This document shows, piece after piece, positions 16,305 to 24,670 of a stretch of DNA of 64,000 bases. Both the position numbers and the translations under genes were made by a program. The stretch lies in contig CAUWFE010000004.1 of assembly GCA_963558185.1 (NCBI GenBank), positions 1-64,000 on the forward strand. Reading direction: 5' to 3'. The notes below the pieces were generated by a model. That model was not told the origin of the DNA and ran no database searches. It saw only the letters and a program-made list of their open reading frames with translations. The stretch's first letter is position 1; each line of letters opens with the position of its first letter. Source of the DNA: UMGS1663 sp963558185 (GTDB taxonomy: Bacteria; Bacillota; Clostridia; TANB77; CAG-508).

Positions 16305-17315
16305 ATGAAAAAAGATGATAGAGCATCGATATCACTAATAAAGATTTTAGCAATATGTTTAATTGTTATTACTTTAACTAGCGTAAGTGTTATGGCAACA
16401 AGTACACAAATATCGAATGTAAAAATTATACTTTCTAATGATTACGAAATGTCAATAGTAACAGCTAATAAAAAAGTAGCAGATATTTTAGAAGAAAATA
16501 ATATCGAACTTGCAGAAGATGAAGTTGTTACACCAGATTTAGAAGAAGAACTTTCAGACAACAAAACAATAAAAATATCTAAAGCAGATGACCAAGAAAA
16601 TGTAGTTGCAGAAAAGGAAAAAGTTATTTCACAAGAAGAAATATTACAAGGATATAATACTATTACAGAAAAAATAATAGTAGAACAAATTGTAATTCCA
16701 TTTGAAACAATTACAAAAGAAGCAACAGATTCAGCTAAAAGTGGAACAAAACAAAATAAAGTAGTTCAAAAAGGTGAAAATGGTCTAAAAGAAGTTACTT
16801 ATAAAGTAAAATATCAAAATAATCAAGAAATTGAAAGAAATCAAATTTCAGAAGTAATTGTTAAAGAACCAGTAAACAAAATAGTAGAAGTAAGAACAGT
16901 ACAACTTACTTCAAGAAGTAGTGGTTCAAGAGTAACAAGCTATGGAAATGGAAAATGGTCTTATTCAGCATCAGAAATGGATTTATTATGTGCAATTACA
17001 GCTCAAGAAGCAAGCTCTAGTTATGAAGCATCATTAGCAGTTATTACATGTGCAGCAAATAGGGCAGCAAGTAGCAGATGGAGAAAATATGGAACAGATC
17101 CATTAAGCCAATATAAAGCACCAAATCAATTTTGCTACTCAATAGATAATCATTGGAAAAAAAGATTAAATGGTAATTATCCATCACATGTAAAAAGAGC
17201 TGTTCAAGATGCATTAAATGGAAAAAGAAATCATAGATACTTATCTTTTAGATCAGCAAGAACTGGAATATCAGGAGTAAAAATAGGTGGAAATGTATAT
17301 TTTAATCCAATGTAA
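16305..17315 (+). CDS. Secreted cell-wall hydrolase, DUF348-G5-SleB type
   Basis: The 336-aa protein has a signal peptide or anchor (about residues 10-32, ending near VMATS), a ubiquitin-like DUF348 domain (about 36-90), a G5 domain (about 115-200: ITEKIIVEQIVIPFETI, later VTYKVKYQNNQEI) and a C-terminal SleB/Hydrolase_2 domain (about 222-336). In that domain LCAITAQEASSSYEASLAV carries the probable catalytic Glu, followed by CAANRAAS. SleB-type enzymes are lytic transglycosylases of cortex or vegetative peptidoglycan. The DUF348-G5 layout is shared with YabE/Rpf-like wall remodelling proteins, so growth or germination are both possible. It has its own promoter and a strong terminator. Confidence 0.85.
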   Translation: MKKDDRASISLIKILAICLIVITLTSVSVMATSTQISNVKIILSNDYEMSIVTANKKVADILEENNIELAEDEVVTPDLEEELSDNKTIKISKADDQENVVAEKEKVISQEEILQGYNTITEKIIVEQIVIPFETITKEATDSAKSGTKQNKVVQKGENGLKEVTYKVKYQNNQEIERNQISEVIVKEPVNKIVEVRTVQLTSRSSGSRVTSYGNGKWSYSASEMDLLCAITAQEASSSYEASLAVITCAANRAASSRWRKYGTDPLSQYKAPNQFCYSIDNHWKKRLNGNYPSHVKRAVQDALNGKRNHRYLSFRSARTGISGVKIGGNVYFNPM

Positions 17316-17323
17316 AATTATGT

Positions 17324-17363
17324 GCAATATAAAAGGCGAATGTAAATTCGCCTTTTATATTGC
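17324..17363 (+). terminator. Strong intrinsic terminator
   Basis: A 17-bp perfect stem pairs 17324-17340 with 17347-17363 around TGTAAA, with TTTT inside the right arm. It could act on either strand. Confidence 0.85.
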
Positions 17364-17384
17364 TAAAAAGAAGGGAGAATTTAA

Positions 17385-18140
17385 ATGAAATTAATATCAT
17401 GGAATGTAAATGGAATAAGAGCAGCACTAAATAAAGGATTTATGGATTTTTTTGAAAACAGTAAAGCTGATATATTTTGTATCCAGGAAACAAAAATGCA
17501 AGAAGGTCAAGCAACATTAAACTTAGAAGGATATGAACAATATTGGAATAGTGCAGAAAGAAAAGGATATTCAGGAACGGCAGTATTTACCAAAATAAAA
17601 CCTATAAAAGTAACATATGGAATAGGAAAAGAAGAACATGATAAAGAAGGAAGAATAATTACATTAGAATTTGAAAAATTTTTCTTAGTAAATTGTTATA
17701 CTCCAAATTCAAAACGTGAATTAGAAAGATTAGACTATAGACAAACTTGGGAAGATGAAATAAAAGAATACCTAAAAAAATTAGATAACAAAAAGCCAGT
17801 TATATATTGCGGAGATTTAAATGTAGCACATAAAGAAATTGACTTAAAAAATCCAAAAACAAACACAAAAAATGCAGGATTTACAATAGAAGAAAGAACA
17901 AAAATGACAAATTTATTAGAAGCAGGATTTACAGATACATTTAGATATCTATATCCTGAAAAAGAAAATGCATATTCATGGTGGTCATATATGGGACATG
18001 CAAGAGAAAAAAATGTAGGCTGGAGAATAGATTATTTTATTACCTCAAATAGTATAAAAGAAAAAATAAAAGAGGCCATTATTTATGATGAAATATTAGG
18101 AAGTGACCATTGCCCAGTAGGTCTGGAAATTGAAATTTAA
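17385..18140 (+). CDS. xth: Exodeoxyribonuclease III / AP endonuclease
   Basis: This enzyme cuts DNA 5' to abasic sites and has 3'-5' exonuclease activity in base excision repair. The 251-aa protein matches the ExoA/XthA family from end to end: LISWNVNGIRAALNKG at the N-terminus, CIQETKMQ near residue 34 (metal-binding Glu), YCGDLNVAHKEIDL near 145 (catalytic Asp and Asn), WWSYMGHAREKNVGWRIDYF near 200, and the final SDHCPV with the catalytic His. AAGGGAG precedes the start. The permease gene follows 12 bp later, so the two are probably co-transcribed. Confidence 0.95.
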   Translation: MKLISWNVNGIRAALNKGFMDFFENSKADIFCIQETKMQEGQATLNLEGYEQYWNSAERKGYSGTAVFTKIKPIKVTYGIGKEEHDKEGRIITLEFEKFFLVNCYTPNSKRELERLDYRQTWEDEIKEYLKKLDNKKPVIYCGDLNVAHKEIDLKNPKTNTKNAGFTIEERTKMTNLLEAGFTDTFRYLYPEKENAYSWWSYMGHAREKNVGWRIDYFITSNSIKEKIKEAIIYDEILGSDHCPVGLEIEI

Positions 18141-18152
18141 GGGGGAACATAC

Positions 18153-19316
18153 ATGGAAAATAAAGAAAAAAAATTAACAAAATGGTTATATTATTTTTCA
18201 ATAGGTGCAGCAATAGTATTAGTATATAAAACAATTGATAATTTTATGTATATAACAGATGGCTTAGGGGAATTTCTTAAAATAATAGCACCATTTTTTG
18301 TAGGAATATTAATTGCATATATATTATATATTCCATCAAGAAAAGTAGAAAGTTTTTTGGTTAAACAAAAGAAAAGTAAAATATTAAGGAAAAAAGCAAG
18401 ACCAGTTAGTGTAATTACTGTATATATAATAGCCGTATTACTTATAATTATGTTATTTACAGTTATTATTCCACCAGTGGCACAAAGCATAATTGATTTA
18501 GCAAATAATTTTCAACAATATTTCAATATGGCAGTAAATCAAATAGAACAAATGCCAGAAGACTCTTTTATAAAAAGCCAAGTCTTAACAAGAATAGTCG
18601 AATTTGTTAAAAATATCAACATAAAAGAACTAATTAATTTTGAAAGAATATCACAATATGCTCAGGGAGCAATTAGTTTCTTTAATGGAATAGTAAACAC
18701 ATTTGTAGCTGTTATCGTATCTGTATATATATTAATAAGTAGAAGAGAAATATTGAATTTCTTTAAAAAATTAGCAGAAGCAATATTCAAACAAAGAGCT
18801 TATAATAATATAGATAAATATTTTAACCGTTCAAATGATATATTTTTTAAATTTTTATCAGGACAAATAATAGATGCATTTGTAGTAGGAATCTTAAGTT
18901 CAATTGCAATGAGTATAATGGGAATAAAATATTCTGTATTATTAGGATTTATGATAGGTTTCTTTAATATCATACCATATATAGGGGCAATAATAGCAGT
19001 TGTAATAGCAGGTATAATTACATTCTTCACAGGAGGATTAAACCAAGCAATATGGATGTTAATTGTAGTTATAATATTACAACAAATAGATGCTAATATA
19101 ATAAATCCAAAAATTATTGGAAATTCATTAAAAATTAATCCTTTATTGGTATTACTTGCAATAACAATAGGTGGGGCATGTTTTGGAATGCTAGGCATAT
19201 TCCTTTCAGTTCCAATTGCAGCAATTGTAAAATTATTAGTAGATGACTTTATATCATATAGAAATCGTAAAAAAATGCAAAAAGTAACTTTACAAGAAGA
19301 AAACAAACAGGTATAA
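18153..19316 (+). CDS. AI-2E family transporter (YtvI/PerM-like)
   Basis: The 387-aa integral membrane protein has about eight helices: two near the N-terminus (about 10-60), one at about 90, a soluble stretch (about 115-170), then helices to about 365. Typical family features are PPVAQSIIDLANNF after the third helix, FNIIPYIGAIIAVV near 270, and the C-terminal GNSLKINPLLVLLAITIGG with PIAAIVKLLVDD. Members export diverse small molecules or act as Na+/H+ antiporters. YtvI-type members occur in sporulating bacteria, so the substrate is not assignable. Tight spacing puts it in one transcript with xth. Confidence 0.85.
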   Translation: MENKEKKLTKWLYYFSIGAAIVLVYKTIDNFMYITDGLGEFLKIIAPFFVGILIAYILYIPSRKVESFLVKQKKSKILRKKARPVSVITVYIIAVLLIIMLFTVIIPPVAQSIIDLANNFQQYFNMAVNQIEQMPEDSFIKSQVLTRIVEFVKNINIKELINFERISQYAQGAISFFNGIVNTFVAVIVSVYILISRREILNFFKKLAEAIFKQRAYNNIDKYFNRSNDIFFKFLSGQIIDAFVVGILSSIAMSIMGIKYSVLLGFMIGFFNIIPYIGAIIAVVIAGIITFFTGGLNQAIWMLIVVIILQQIDANIINPKIIGNSLKINPLLVLLAITIGGACFGMLGIFLSVPIAAIVKLLVDDFISYRNRKKMQKVTLQEENKQV

Positions 19317-19405
19317 TATACAAGAAAAAACAAAAGCAAAGGAATAAAGCGGTTGAAAAATTTTTTACAGTCGCATTTATACCTTTAGAAAGGATGAAAT
19401 TAAAT

Positions 19406-20341
19406 ATGAAAAAACTTGCAGATTACATTATGCACTTAATACAAGGTTTTTGTATGGCTTTAGCAGATAGTGTTCCAGGAGTATCAGGAGGAACAATAGC
19501 ATTTTTATTAGGATTTTATGATAAATTCATAAATTCATTAGGAAATCTAATGAAAGGAACAAAAAATGCTACAAAAGAAGAGAAAAGAAAAGAAAAAAAG
19601 GATGCAATTATATTTTTATTAAAATTAGGAATTGGATGGATAATAGGATTTACATCAGCTGTATTGGTCTTATCTAGTGTATTTGAAAGCCACATATATA
19701 GTGTAAGTTCATTATTCTTAGGGTTTATCATATTTGCAATTCCAATTGTTATACTAGAAGAAAAAGACTGCTTAAAAGGAAAATGGAAAAACTTAATTTT
19801 CGTAGCAATAGGAATAGCAGTAGTAGTAGCAATTACATTATTAAATCCAGTATCTGGCGAAAACAATGCAGTAGATTTAACTAATTTAAACTTTGGACTT
19901 GGTATTTATATTTTTGTAGTAGCAATGGTTGCAATATCAGCGATGATATTACCAGGAATTTCAGGTTCTACACTATTATTAATATTTGGACTATATATGC
20001 CAATTATATCTGGAATAAAAGAATTATTACATTTAAACTTTGCATATTTTCCAGCAATATTCATCTTTGGACTAGGAATATTAGCAGGAATAGCAATAGT
20101 AATAAAAACAATACAAAAATGCTTAGAAAAGTATAGATCACAAACAATATATTGCATAATAGGTCTAATGATAGGTTCATTATATTCTATAGTAATGGGG
20201 CCAACAACATTAGAAGTACCACAAGCAGCAATGTCATTACAAACATTTAATATATTATTCTTTATATTAGGTGGAGTAATAATAGCAGGATTACAAGCAA
20301 TGAAAGTATTTATAGAAAAGAAAAAAAGAATAGAAGAGTAA
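19406..20341 (+). CDS. DUF368 membrane protein (PopT/polyprenyl-phosphate translocase-type family)
   Basis: The 311-aa protein has about eight membrane helices and both hallmark repeats of DUF368: ADSVPGVSGGTIAFLLGFYD near the N-terminus and AMILPGISGSTLLLIFGLY near residue 190. DUF368 members have recently been linked to recycling undecaprenyl phosphate across the membrane, which supports peptidoglycan and teichoic acid synthesis; that is family knowledge and not shown here. An in-frame ATG at 19394 directly abuts the AAAGG site. I therefore prefer ATG 19406, although its spacing is long (about 12 nt). A terminator follows directly. Confidence 0.85.
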   Translation: MKKLADYIMHLIQGFCMALADSVPGVSGGTIAFLLGFYDKFINSLGNLMKGTKNATKEEKRKEKKDAIIFLLKLGIGWIIGFTSAVLVLSSVFESHIYSVSSLFLGFIIFAIPIVILEEKDCLKGKWKNLIFVAIGIAVVVAITLLNPVSGENNAVDLTNLNFGLGIYIFVVAMVAISAMILPGISGSTLLLIFGLYMPIISGIKELLHLNFAYFPAIFIFGLGILAGIAIVIKTIQKCLEKYRSQTIYCIIGLMIGSLYSIVMGPTTLEVPQAAMSLQTFNILFFILGGVIIAGLQAMKVFIEKKKRIEE

Positions 20342-20346
20342 AAAAT

Positions 20347-20384
20347 AAAAACCTTATTTGATAAATTTAAAATAAGGTTTTTTT
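20347..20384 (+). terminator. Intrinsic terminator after DUF368 gene
   Basis: AAAAACCTTATTT (20347-20359) pairs with AAATAAGGTTTTT (20370-20382), ending in T. Confidence 0.85.
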
Positions 20385-20397
20385 ATGCAAAAAATCC

Positions 20398-20427
20398 TTG
20401 ACAAGCAATATAAAAGTATTGTATACT
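20398..20427 (+). promoter_or_regulatory. Sigma-A promoter upstream of rpoBC
   Basis: TTGACA (20398-20403), an 18-bp spacer and TATACT (20422-20427). Transcription should start near 20434, almost 400 nt before rpoB. Confidence 0.75.
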
Positions 20428-20433
20428 AATATA

Positions 20434-20605
20434 TGAATGGAGTTTTATCACCAAAAGAAATAGATAAAACAAACTTATTAACTCCAAGCCATTATAAATA
20501 GTGGGGTTGGTAATTAATATATGAGAATAATTAATTATAAAAAATAATCAAACAAAAGCAAAGGTTAGTTAGCAAAAAAATGTAAAGTTGCTAGCTTACC
20601 TTTTT
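20434..20605 (+). ncRNA. Structured leader or small RNA ending in a terminator, upstream of rpoB
   Basis: From the predicted start the RNA can form GGAGTT with AACTCC. It can also form a nested hairpin in which CCAA (20484-20487) pairs with TTGG (20507-20510) around CCATTAT/ATAGTGG. Next come AATTAAT with ATTAATT, and then a terminator (AAAGGTTAGTTAGCAA at 20560-20575 with 20588-20603) ending in TTTTT. Nothing codes here. This looks like an attenuated leader of rpoBC or an independent RNA of about 170 nt. I do not recognise a T-box, an L10 leader or 6S RNA. Confidence 0.45.
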
Positions 20606-20829
20606 ATTGCCTAAATTTAATTTGTATAAAAGTAAAAGAAAGAGGAATTATACTTATTTTTTTAGAAAAATACATAGTTTTGTATAAGCAGAAAACGAAA
20701 TATTTTTCTAAGAAAATAAGAAAATAAGAAGGACTTTCTTTTCTAAAATAAATTTTTTCACAAAAGCACTAAACTTAAGTAAAGTTTAAAAATTTTTTTC
20801 TGCTTAAATTTATTAAGGGGTGAGTTGTT
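20606..20829 (+). promoter_or_regulatory. Distal rpoB leader
   Basis: These 224 AT-rich bases between the internal terminator and rpoB hold no gene. I see no convincing promoter, so rpoB may depend on readthrough of the terminator at 20560-20605. Short repeats of AAGAAAATA (about 20708-20730) and an AGTTTAAAAA stretch are the only texture. The rpoB ribosome binding site AAGGGGTGAG ends the region. Confidence 0.35.
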
Positions 20830-23800
20830 TTGGTAAAAGATATCAAACATGAAAAATGTTCACGTAAGACATTTGCAAAAATTGGCGATTTTATAGAAAT
20901 GCCAAACTTAATTAAAGTTCAAAAAGATTCTTATGACTGGTTTATTGAAGAAGGATTAGGAGAAGTATTAAAAGATATTTCACCAATTGTAGACTATTCA
21001 GGGAATTTAGTTCTTGAATTTTTCGATTACTACATGGAAGATAAAACAAAATACACAGTAGAAGAAGCAAAAGAAAGAGATGCAACATATTCTACAAGAT
21101 TACACGTAAAAGTACGTTTAATAAATCGTGAAACTGCTGAAATTAAAGAACAAGAAATCTACTTAGGTGATTTCCCATTAATGACAGATAGTGGAACATT
21201 TATTATAAATGGTGCAGAAAGAGTTGTAGTAAGCCAGTTAGTACGTTCACCAGGTTGCTATTATGCATCTGATTACGATAAAGTAGGAAAAAAACTATTT
21301 ACAGCAACAGTTATGCCAATTCGTGGTGCATGGTTAGAATATGAAACAGATGGAAATGATGTATTCTGGGCAAGAGTTGATAGAACAAGAAAAATACCTG
21401 TAACTACATTATTAAGAGCAATTGGCTTAGAAACAGATGAACAGATGATAGACTTATTTGGAGAAGAACCTAAATTATTAGCAACAATTCAAAAAGATCC
21501 TATCAAAACAGTAGACGAAGCATTAATAGAAATTTACAAAAAATTAAGACCAGGAGAACTTCCTACAGTTGAAGCAGCTAGAAGTTTATTCACAGGATTA
21601 CTATTTGATGAAAGAAGATATGACTTAGCAAAAGTAGGTAGATACAAATATAATAAAAAATTAAATTTAGCAAATAGAATTACTGGATATGTTGCTTTTG
21701 ATGATATCATGGATCCATCTACTGGAGAAGTTTTAGTAGAAAAAGATAATATCATTACAGAAGAGATTGCCAATGAAATTCAAAATTCAGGAATTAACAT
21801 TGTAGATATCAAAGTAAATGATAAAAAAGTAAGAATTATAGGAAATGGAACAGTAAATATACACAATGTAGTAACAAACATTGATATTTCTGATTTACAT
21901 TTTAAAGAAGAAGTAAACTATGCAGTATTACAATCAATACTAGAATCAACAGAAGAAAAAGACTTACATAAAGTATTAAAAGAAAGAAAAGGGGAATTAA
22001 TTCCAAAACACGTAACAAACGAAGATATAATTGCATCAATAAACTACTTATTTAACTTAGACCATGGAATTGGTGTAATGGAAGACATAGACCATTTAGG
22101 AAATAGACGTATTAGATGCGTTGGAGAATTATTACAAAATCAATTTAGAATTGGATTAACAAGATTAGAAAGAGTTGTTCGTGAAAGAATGACAATTCAA
22201 GATTTAGATGTTGTAACACCACAAACATTAATAAATACAAAACCAATAACATCATCTATTCGTGAATTCTTTGGAAGTTCACAATTATCTCAATTTATGG
22301 ATCAAACAAATCCTCTTTCTGAATTAACACATAAAAGAAGAATTTCAGCATTAGGACCTGGAGGTTTATCAAGAGAAAGAGCTGGATTCGAAGTTAGAGA
22401 TATTCACTATACACACTATGGTAGACTTTGCCCTGTAGAATCACCAGAAGGACCAAACATAGGACTTATTTCAGCATTATCATCATTTGCCATGATAAAT
22501 GAATATGGATTTATTGAAACACCATATAGAAAAGTAGACCATGAAACAGGTAAAGTAACAGATGAAGTTGTATACATGCCAGCAGATGAAGAAGATAAAT
22601 ATATAATCGCACAAGCATCAGAACCATTAGACGAAGAAAATAAATTTATAAATAAAAGAATTCGTGTACGTAATAAAGCAGAAATTACAGAAGTTGATAA
22701 AGAACAAGTAGACTATGTAGATGTTTCTCCAAAACAATTAGTTTCTGTAGCAGCAGCAATGATACCTTTCTTAGAGCATGATGACGTAAAACGTTCATTA
22801 ATGGGGTCAAACATGCAACGTCAAGCAGTTCCATTATTAATGCCTGAAACTCCAATAGTAGGGACAGGAATTGAATATAGAGCAGCAAAAGACTCTGGAA
22901 TTACAGTTACAGCTAAAAATGAAGGTGTTGTTGAAAAAGTAACAGCAGACCAAATTTTAGTAAGAAATAAAAAGAATGAAATAGATACATACAAATTACG
23001 TAAATTCAAAAGAACAAATGGTGGAACATGTATAAATCAAAGACCAGTTGTAACAAGAGGCGAAATAGTAAAAGAAGGAGACATCTTAGCAGATGGTCCA
23101 TCTACAAAAAATGGGGAAATGGCATTAGGTAGAAACGTACTAATAGCATTTACAACATGGGAAGGTTACAACTATGAGGATGCTGTATTAATAAGTGAAA
23201 GACTAGTAAAAGAAGACGTATATACATCTATACATATAGAAGAATATGACTGTGAATGTAGAGATACAAAATTAGGTCCAGAAGAAATTACACGTGATAT
23301 ACCAAACGTTGGTGATGATGGATTAAAAGACTTAGACGAAAACGGTATAATTAGAATAGGTGCAGAAGTTAGACCAGGAGATATATTAGTTGGAAAAGTT
23401 ACTCCAAAAGGAGAAACAGAATTAACAGCAGAAGAAAGATTACTAAGAGCTATATTTGGTGAAAAATCAAGAGAAGTAAGAGATACATCATTAAGAGTAC
23501 CACATGGAGAAGCAGGAACAATAGTAGATGTTAAAATCTTTACAAGAGATAATTCAGATGAATTAGGTCCTGGTGTAAATCAAGTAATTCGTTGTTATAT
23601 TGCAACAAAAAGAAAAATCTCAGTAGGAGATAAAATGGCTGGTCGTCACGGAAATAAAGGTGTTATTTCTAGAATTTTACCAGTAGAAGATATGCCATTT
23701 ATGCCAGATGGAACACCAGTAGATATAGTATTAAACCCAATGGGTATACCTTCTCGTATGAACCTAGGACAGGTGCTAGAAGTTCATTTAGGTATGGCAG

Positions 23801-24537
23801 CAAGAGCTTTAGGATGGAAAGTAGCAACACCAGTATTTGATGGTGCTACAGATAAAGAAATTGAAGACTTATTAGAAGAAGCTGGACTAAGTAGAGATGG
23901 AAAAACCACACTATATGATGGTAGAACAGGAGATCCATTTGATCACCCAATTACAGTAGGTGTTATGTATATGTTAAAATTACATCACTTAGTAGATGAC
24001 AAAATCCATGCTCGTTCAACAGGACCATACTCATTAGTAACACAACAACCACTTGGAGGTAAAGCACAATTTGGTGGACAACGTTTCGGAGAGATGGAAG
24101 TTTGGGCATTAGAGGCATATGGTGCAGCATACACACTACAAGAAATGTTAACAGTAAAATCAGATGATGTGGTAGGCCGTGTTAAAACTTATGAAGCAAT
24201 TGTTAAAGGTGAAAATGTTCCAGAACCAGGAGTTCCAGAATCATTTAAAGTATTAATTAAAGAACTTCAATCTTTAGGATTAGACATTCGTCTATATTCA
24301 GAAGATAACCAAGAACTTGAATTAAAAGAACATATTGATGAAGGAATTGACTACGAAGAAAGTAAAAATAAAGTGGGAACAGATGTATTAAATGAAAGTG
24401 AATTAGAAGATAGTTATATATCAGCAGACGAAGATGCAGAAGATATGTTATTAGATGAAGTAGAAGAAACAGAAAACTACGAAGATAATGATGAGCTATT
24501 TGAAGGCTTTGATGATGAAGATGATATGAATTTCTAA
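20830..24537 (+). CDS. rpoB: DNA-directed RNA polymerase beta subunit
   Basis: The beta subunit forms one half of the polymerase active-site cleft and the rifampicin pocket. The 1235-aa protein has the expected landmarks: an N-terminal DFIEMPNLIKVQKDSYDWF, the rif region near residues 480-540 with GSSQLSQFMDQTNPLSELTH and KRRISALGPGG, SPEGPNIGLI near 540, GNKGVIS near 940, and the C-terminal GGQRFGEMEVWALEAYGAA. The tail after about residue 1165 is unusually acidic (runs of Glu and Asp). TTG 20830 is the start, with AAGGGGTGAG seven bases before. The usual rplJ-rplL genes are not upstream. rpoC follows after 133 bp with a hairpin between. Confidence 0.98.
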   Translation: MVKDIKHEKCSRKTFAKIGDFIEMPNLIKVQKDSYDWFIEEGLGEVLKDISPIVDYSGNLVLEFFDYYMEDKTKYTVEEAKERDATYSTRLHVKVRLINRETAEIKEQEIYLGDFPLMTDSGTFIINGAERVVVSQLVRSPGCYYASDYDKVGKKLFTATVMPIRGAWLEYETDGNDVFWARVDRTRKIPVTTLLRAIGLETDEQMIDLFGEEPKLLATIQKDPIKTVDEALIEIYKKLRPGELPTVEAARSLFTGLLFDERRYDLAKVGRYKYNKKLNLANRITGYVAFDDIMDPSTGEVLVEKDNIITEEIANEIQNSGINIVDIKVNDKKVRIIGNGTVNIHNVVTNIDISDLHFKEEVNYAVLQSILESTEEKDLHKVLKERKGELIPKHVTNEDIIASINYLFNLDHGIGVMEDIDHLGNRRIRCVGELLQNQFRIGLTRLERVVRERMTIQDLDVVTPQTLINTKPITSSIREFFGSSQLSQFMDQTNPLSELTHKRRISALGPGGLSRERAGFEVRDIHYTHYGRLCPVESPEGPNIGLISALSSFAMINEYGFIETPYRKVDHETGKVTDEVVYMPADEEDKYIIAQASEPLDEENKFINKRIRVRNKAEITEVDKEQVDYVDVSPKQLVSVAAAMIPFLEHDDVKRSLMGSNMQRQAVPLLMPETPIVGTGIEYRAAKDSGITVTAKNEGVVEKVTADQILVRNKKNEIDTYKLRKFKRTNGGTCINQRPVVTRGEIVKEGDILADGPSTKNGEMALGRNVLIAFTTWEGYNYEDAVLISERLVKEDVYTSIHIEEYDCECRDTKLGPEEITRDIPNVGDDGLKDLDENGIIRIGAEVRPGDILVGKVTPKGETELTAEERLLRAIFGEKSREVRDTSLRVPHGEAGTIVDVKIFTRDNSDELGPGVNQVIRCYIATKRKISVGDKMAGRHGNKGVISRILPVEDMPFMPDGTPVDIVLNPMGIPSRMNLGQVLEVHLGMAARALGWKVATPVFDGATDKEIEDLLEEAGLSRDGKTTLYDGRTGDPFDHPITVGVMYMLKLHHLVDDKIHARSTGPYSLVTQQPLGGKAQFGGQRFGEMEVWALEAYGAAYTLQEMLTVKSDDVVGRVKTYEAIVKGENVPEPGVPESFKVLIKELQSLGLDIRLYSEDNQELELKEHIDEGIDYEESKNKVGTDVLNESELEDSYISADEDAEDMLLDEVEETENYEDNDELFEGFDDEDDMNF

Positions 24538-24571
24538 AAAACATTAAAAATTGAATAGTGCAAGAAAGTAG

Positions 24572-24621
24572 CAAAAATGCATATCATGATGGAATTGTAC
24601 AACAAAAGTTATGCATTTTTG
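24572..24621 (+). other. Hairpin with T-run between rpoB and rpoC
   Basis: CAAAAATGCATA (24572-24583) pairs perfectly with TATGCATTTTTG (24610-24621), with five T in the right arm. Placed inside an operon whose products are needed in equal amounts, it may be a processing or stabilising element more than a terminator. Confidence 0.6.
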
Positions 24622-24670
24622 TAAAATCGGCCATTAGAGGATAATAAAATAAAGTCAGGGGGAACCTTAA

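Noticed and set aside
20434..20605. T-box, ribosomal L10 leader or 6S RNA
   Set aside because: I see no T-box consensus TGGNACCGCG, no rplJ/rplL genes, and the 5' and 3' ends do not pair as in 6S RNA.
24538..24670. A hidden small gene or intein remnant between rpoB and rpoC
   Set aside because: No open frame with a ribosome binding site; the only structure is the hairpin.
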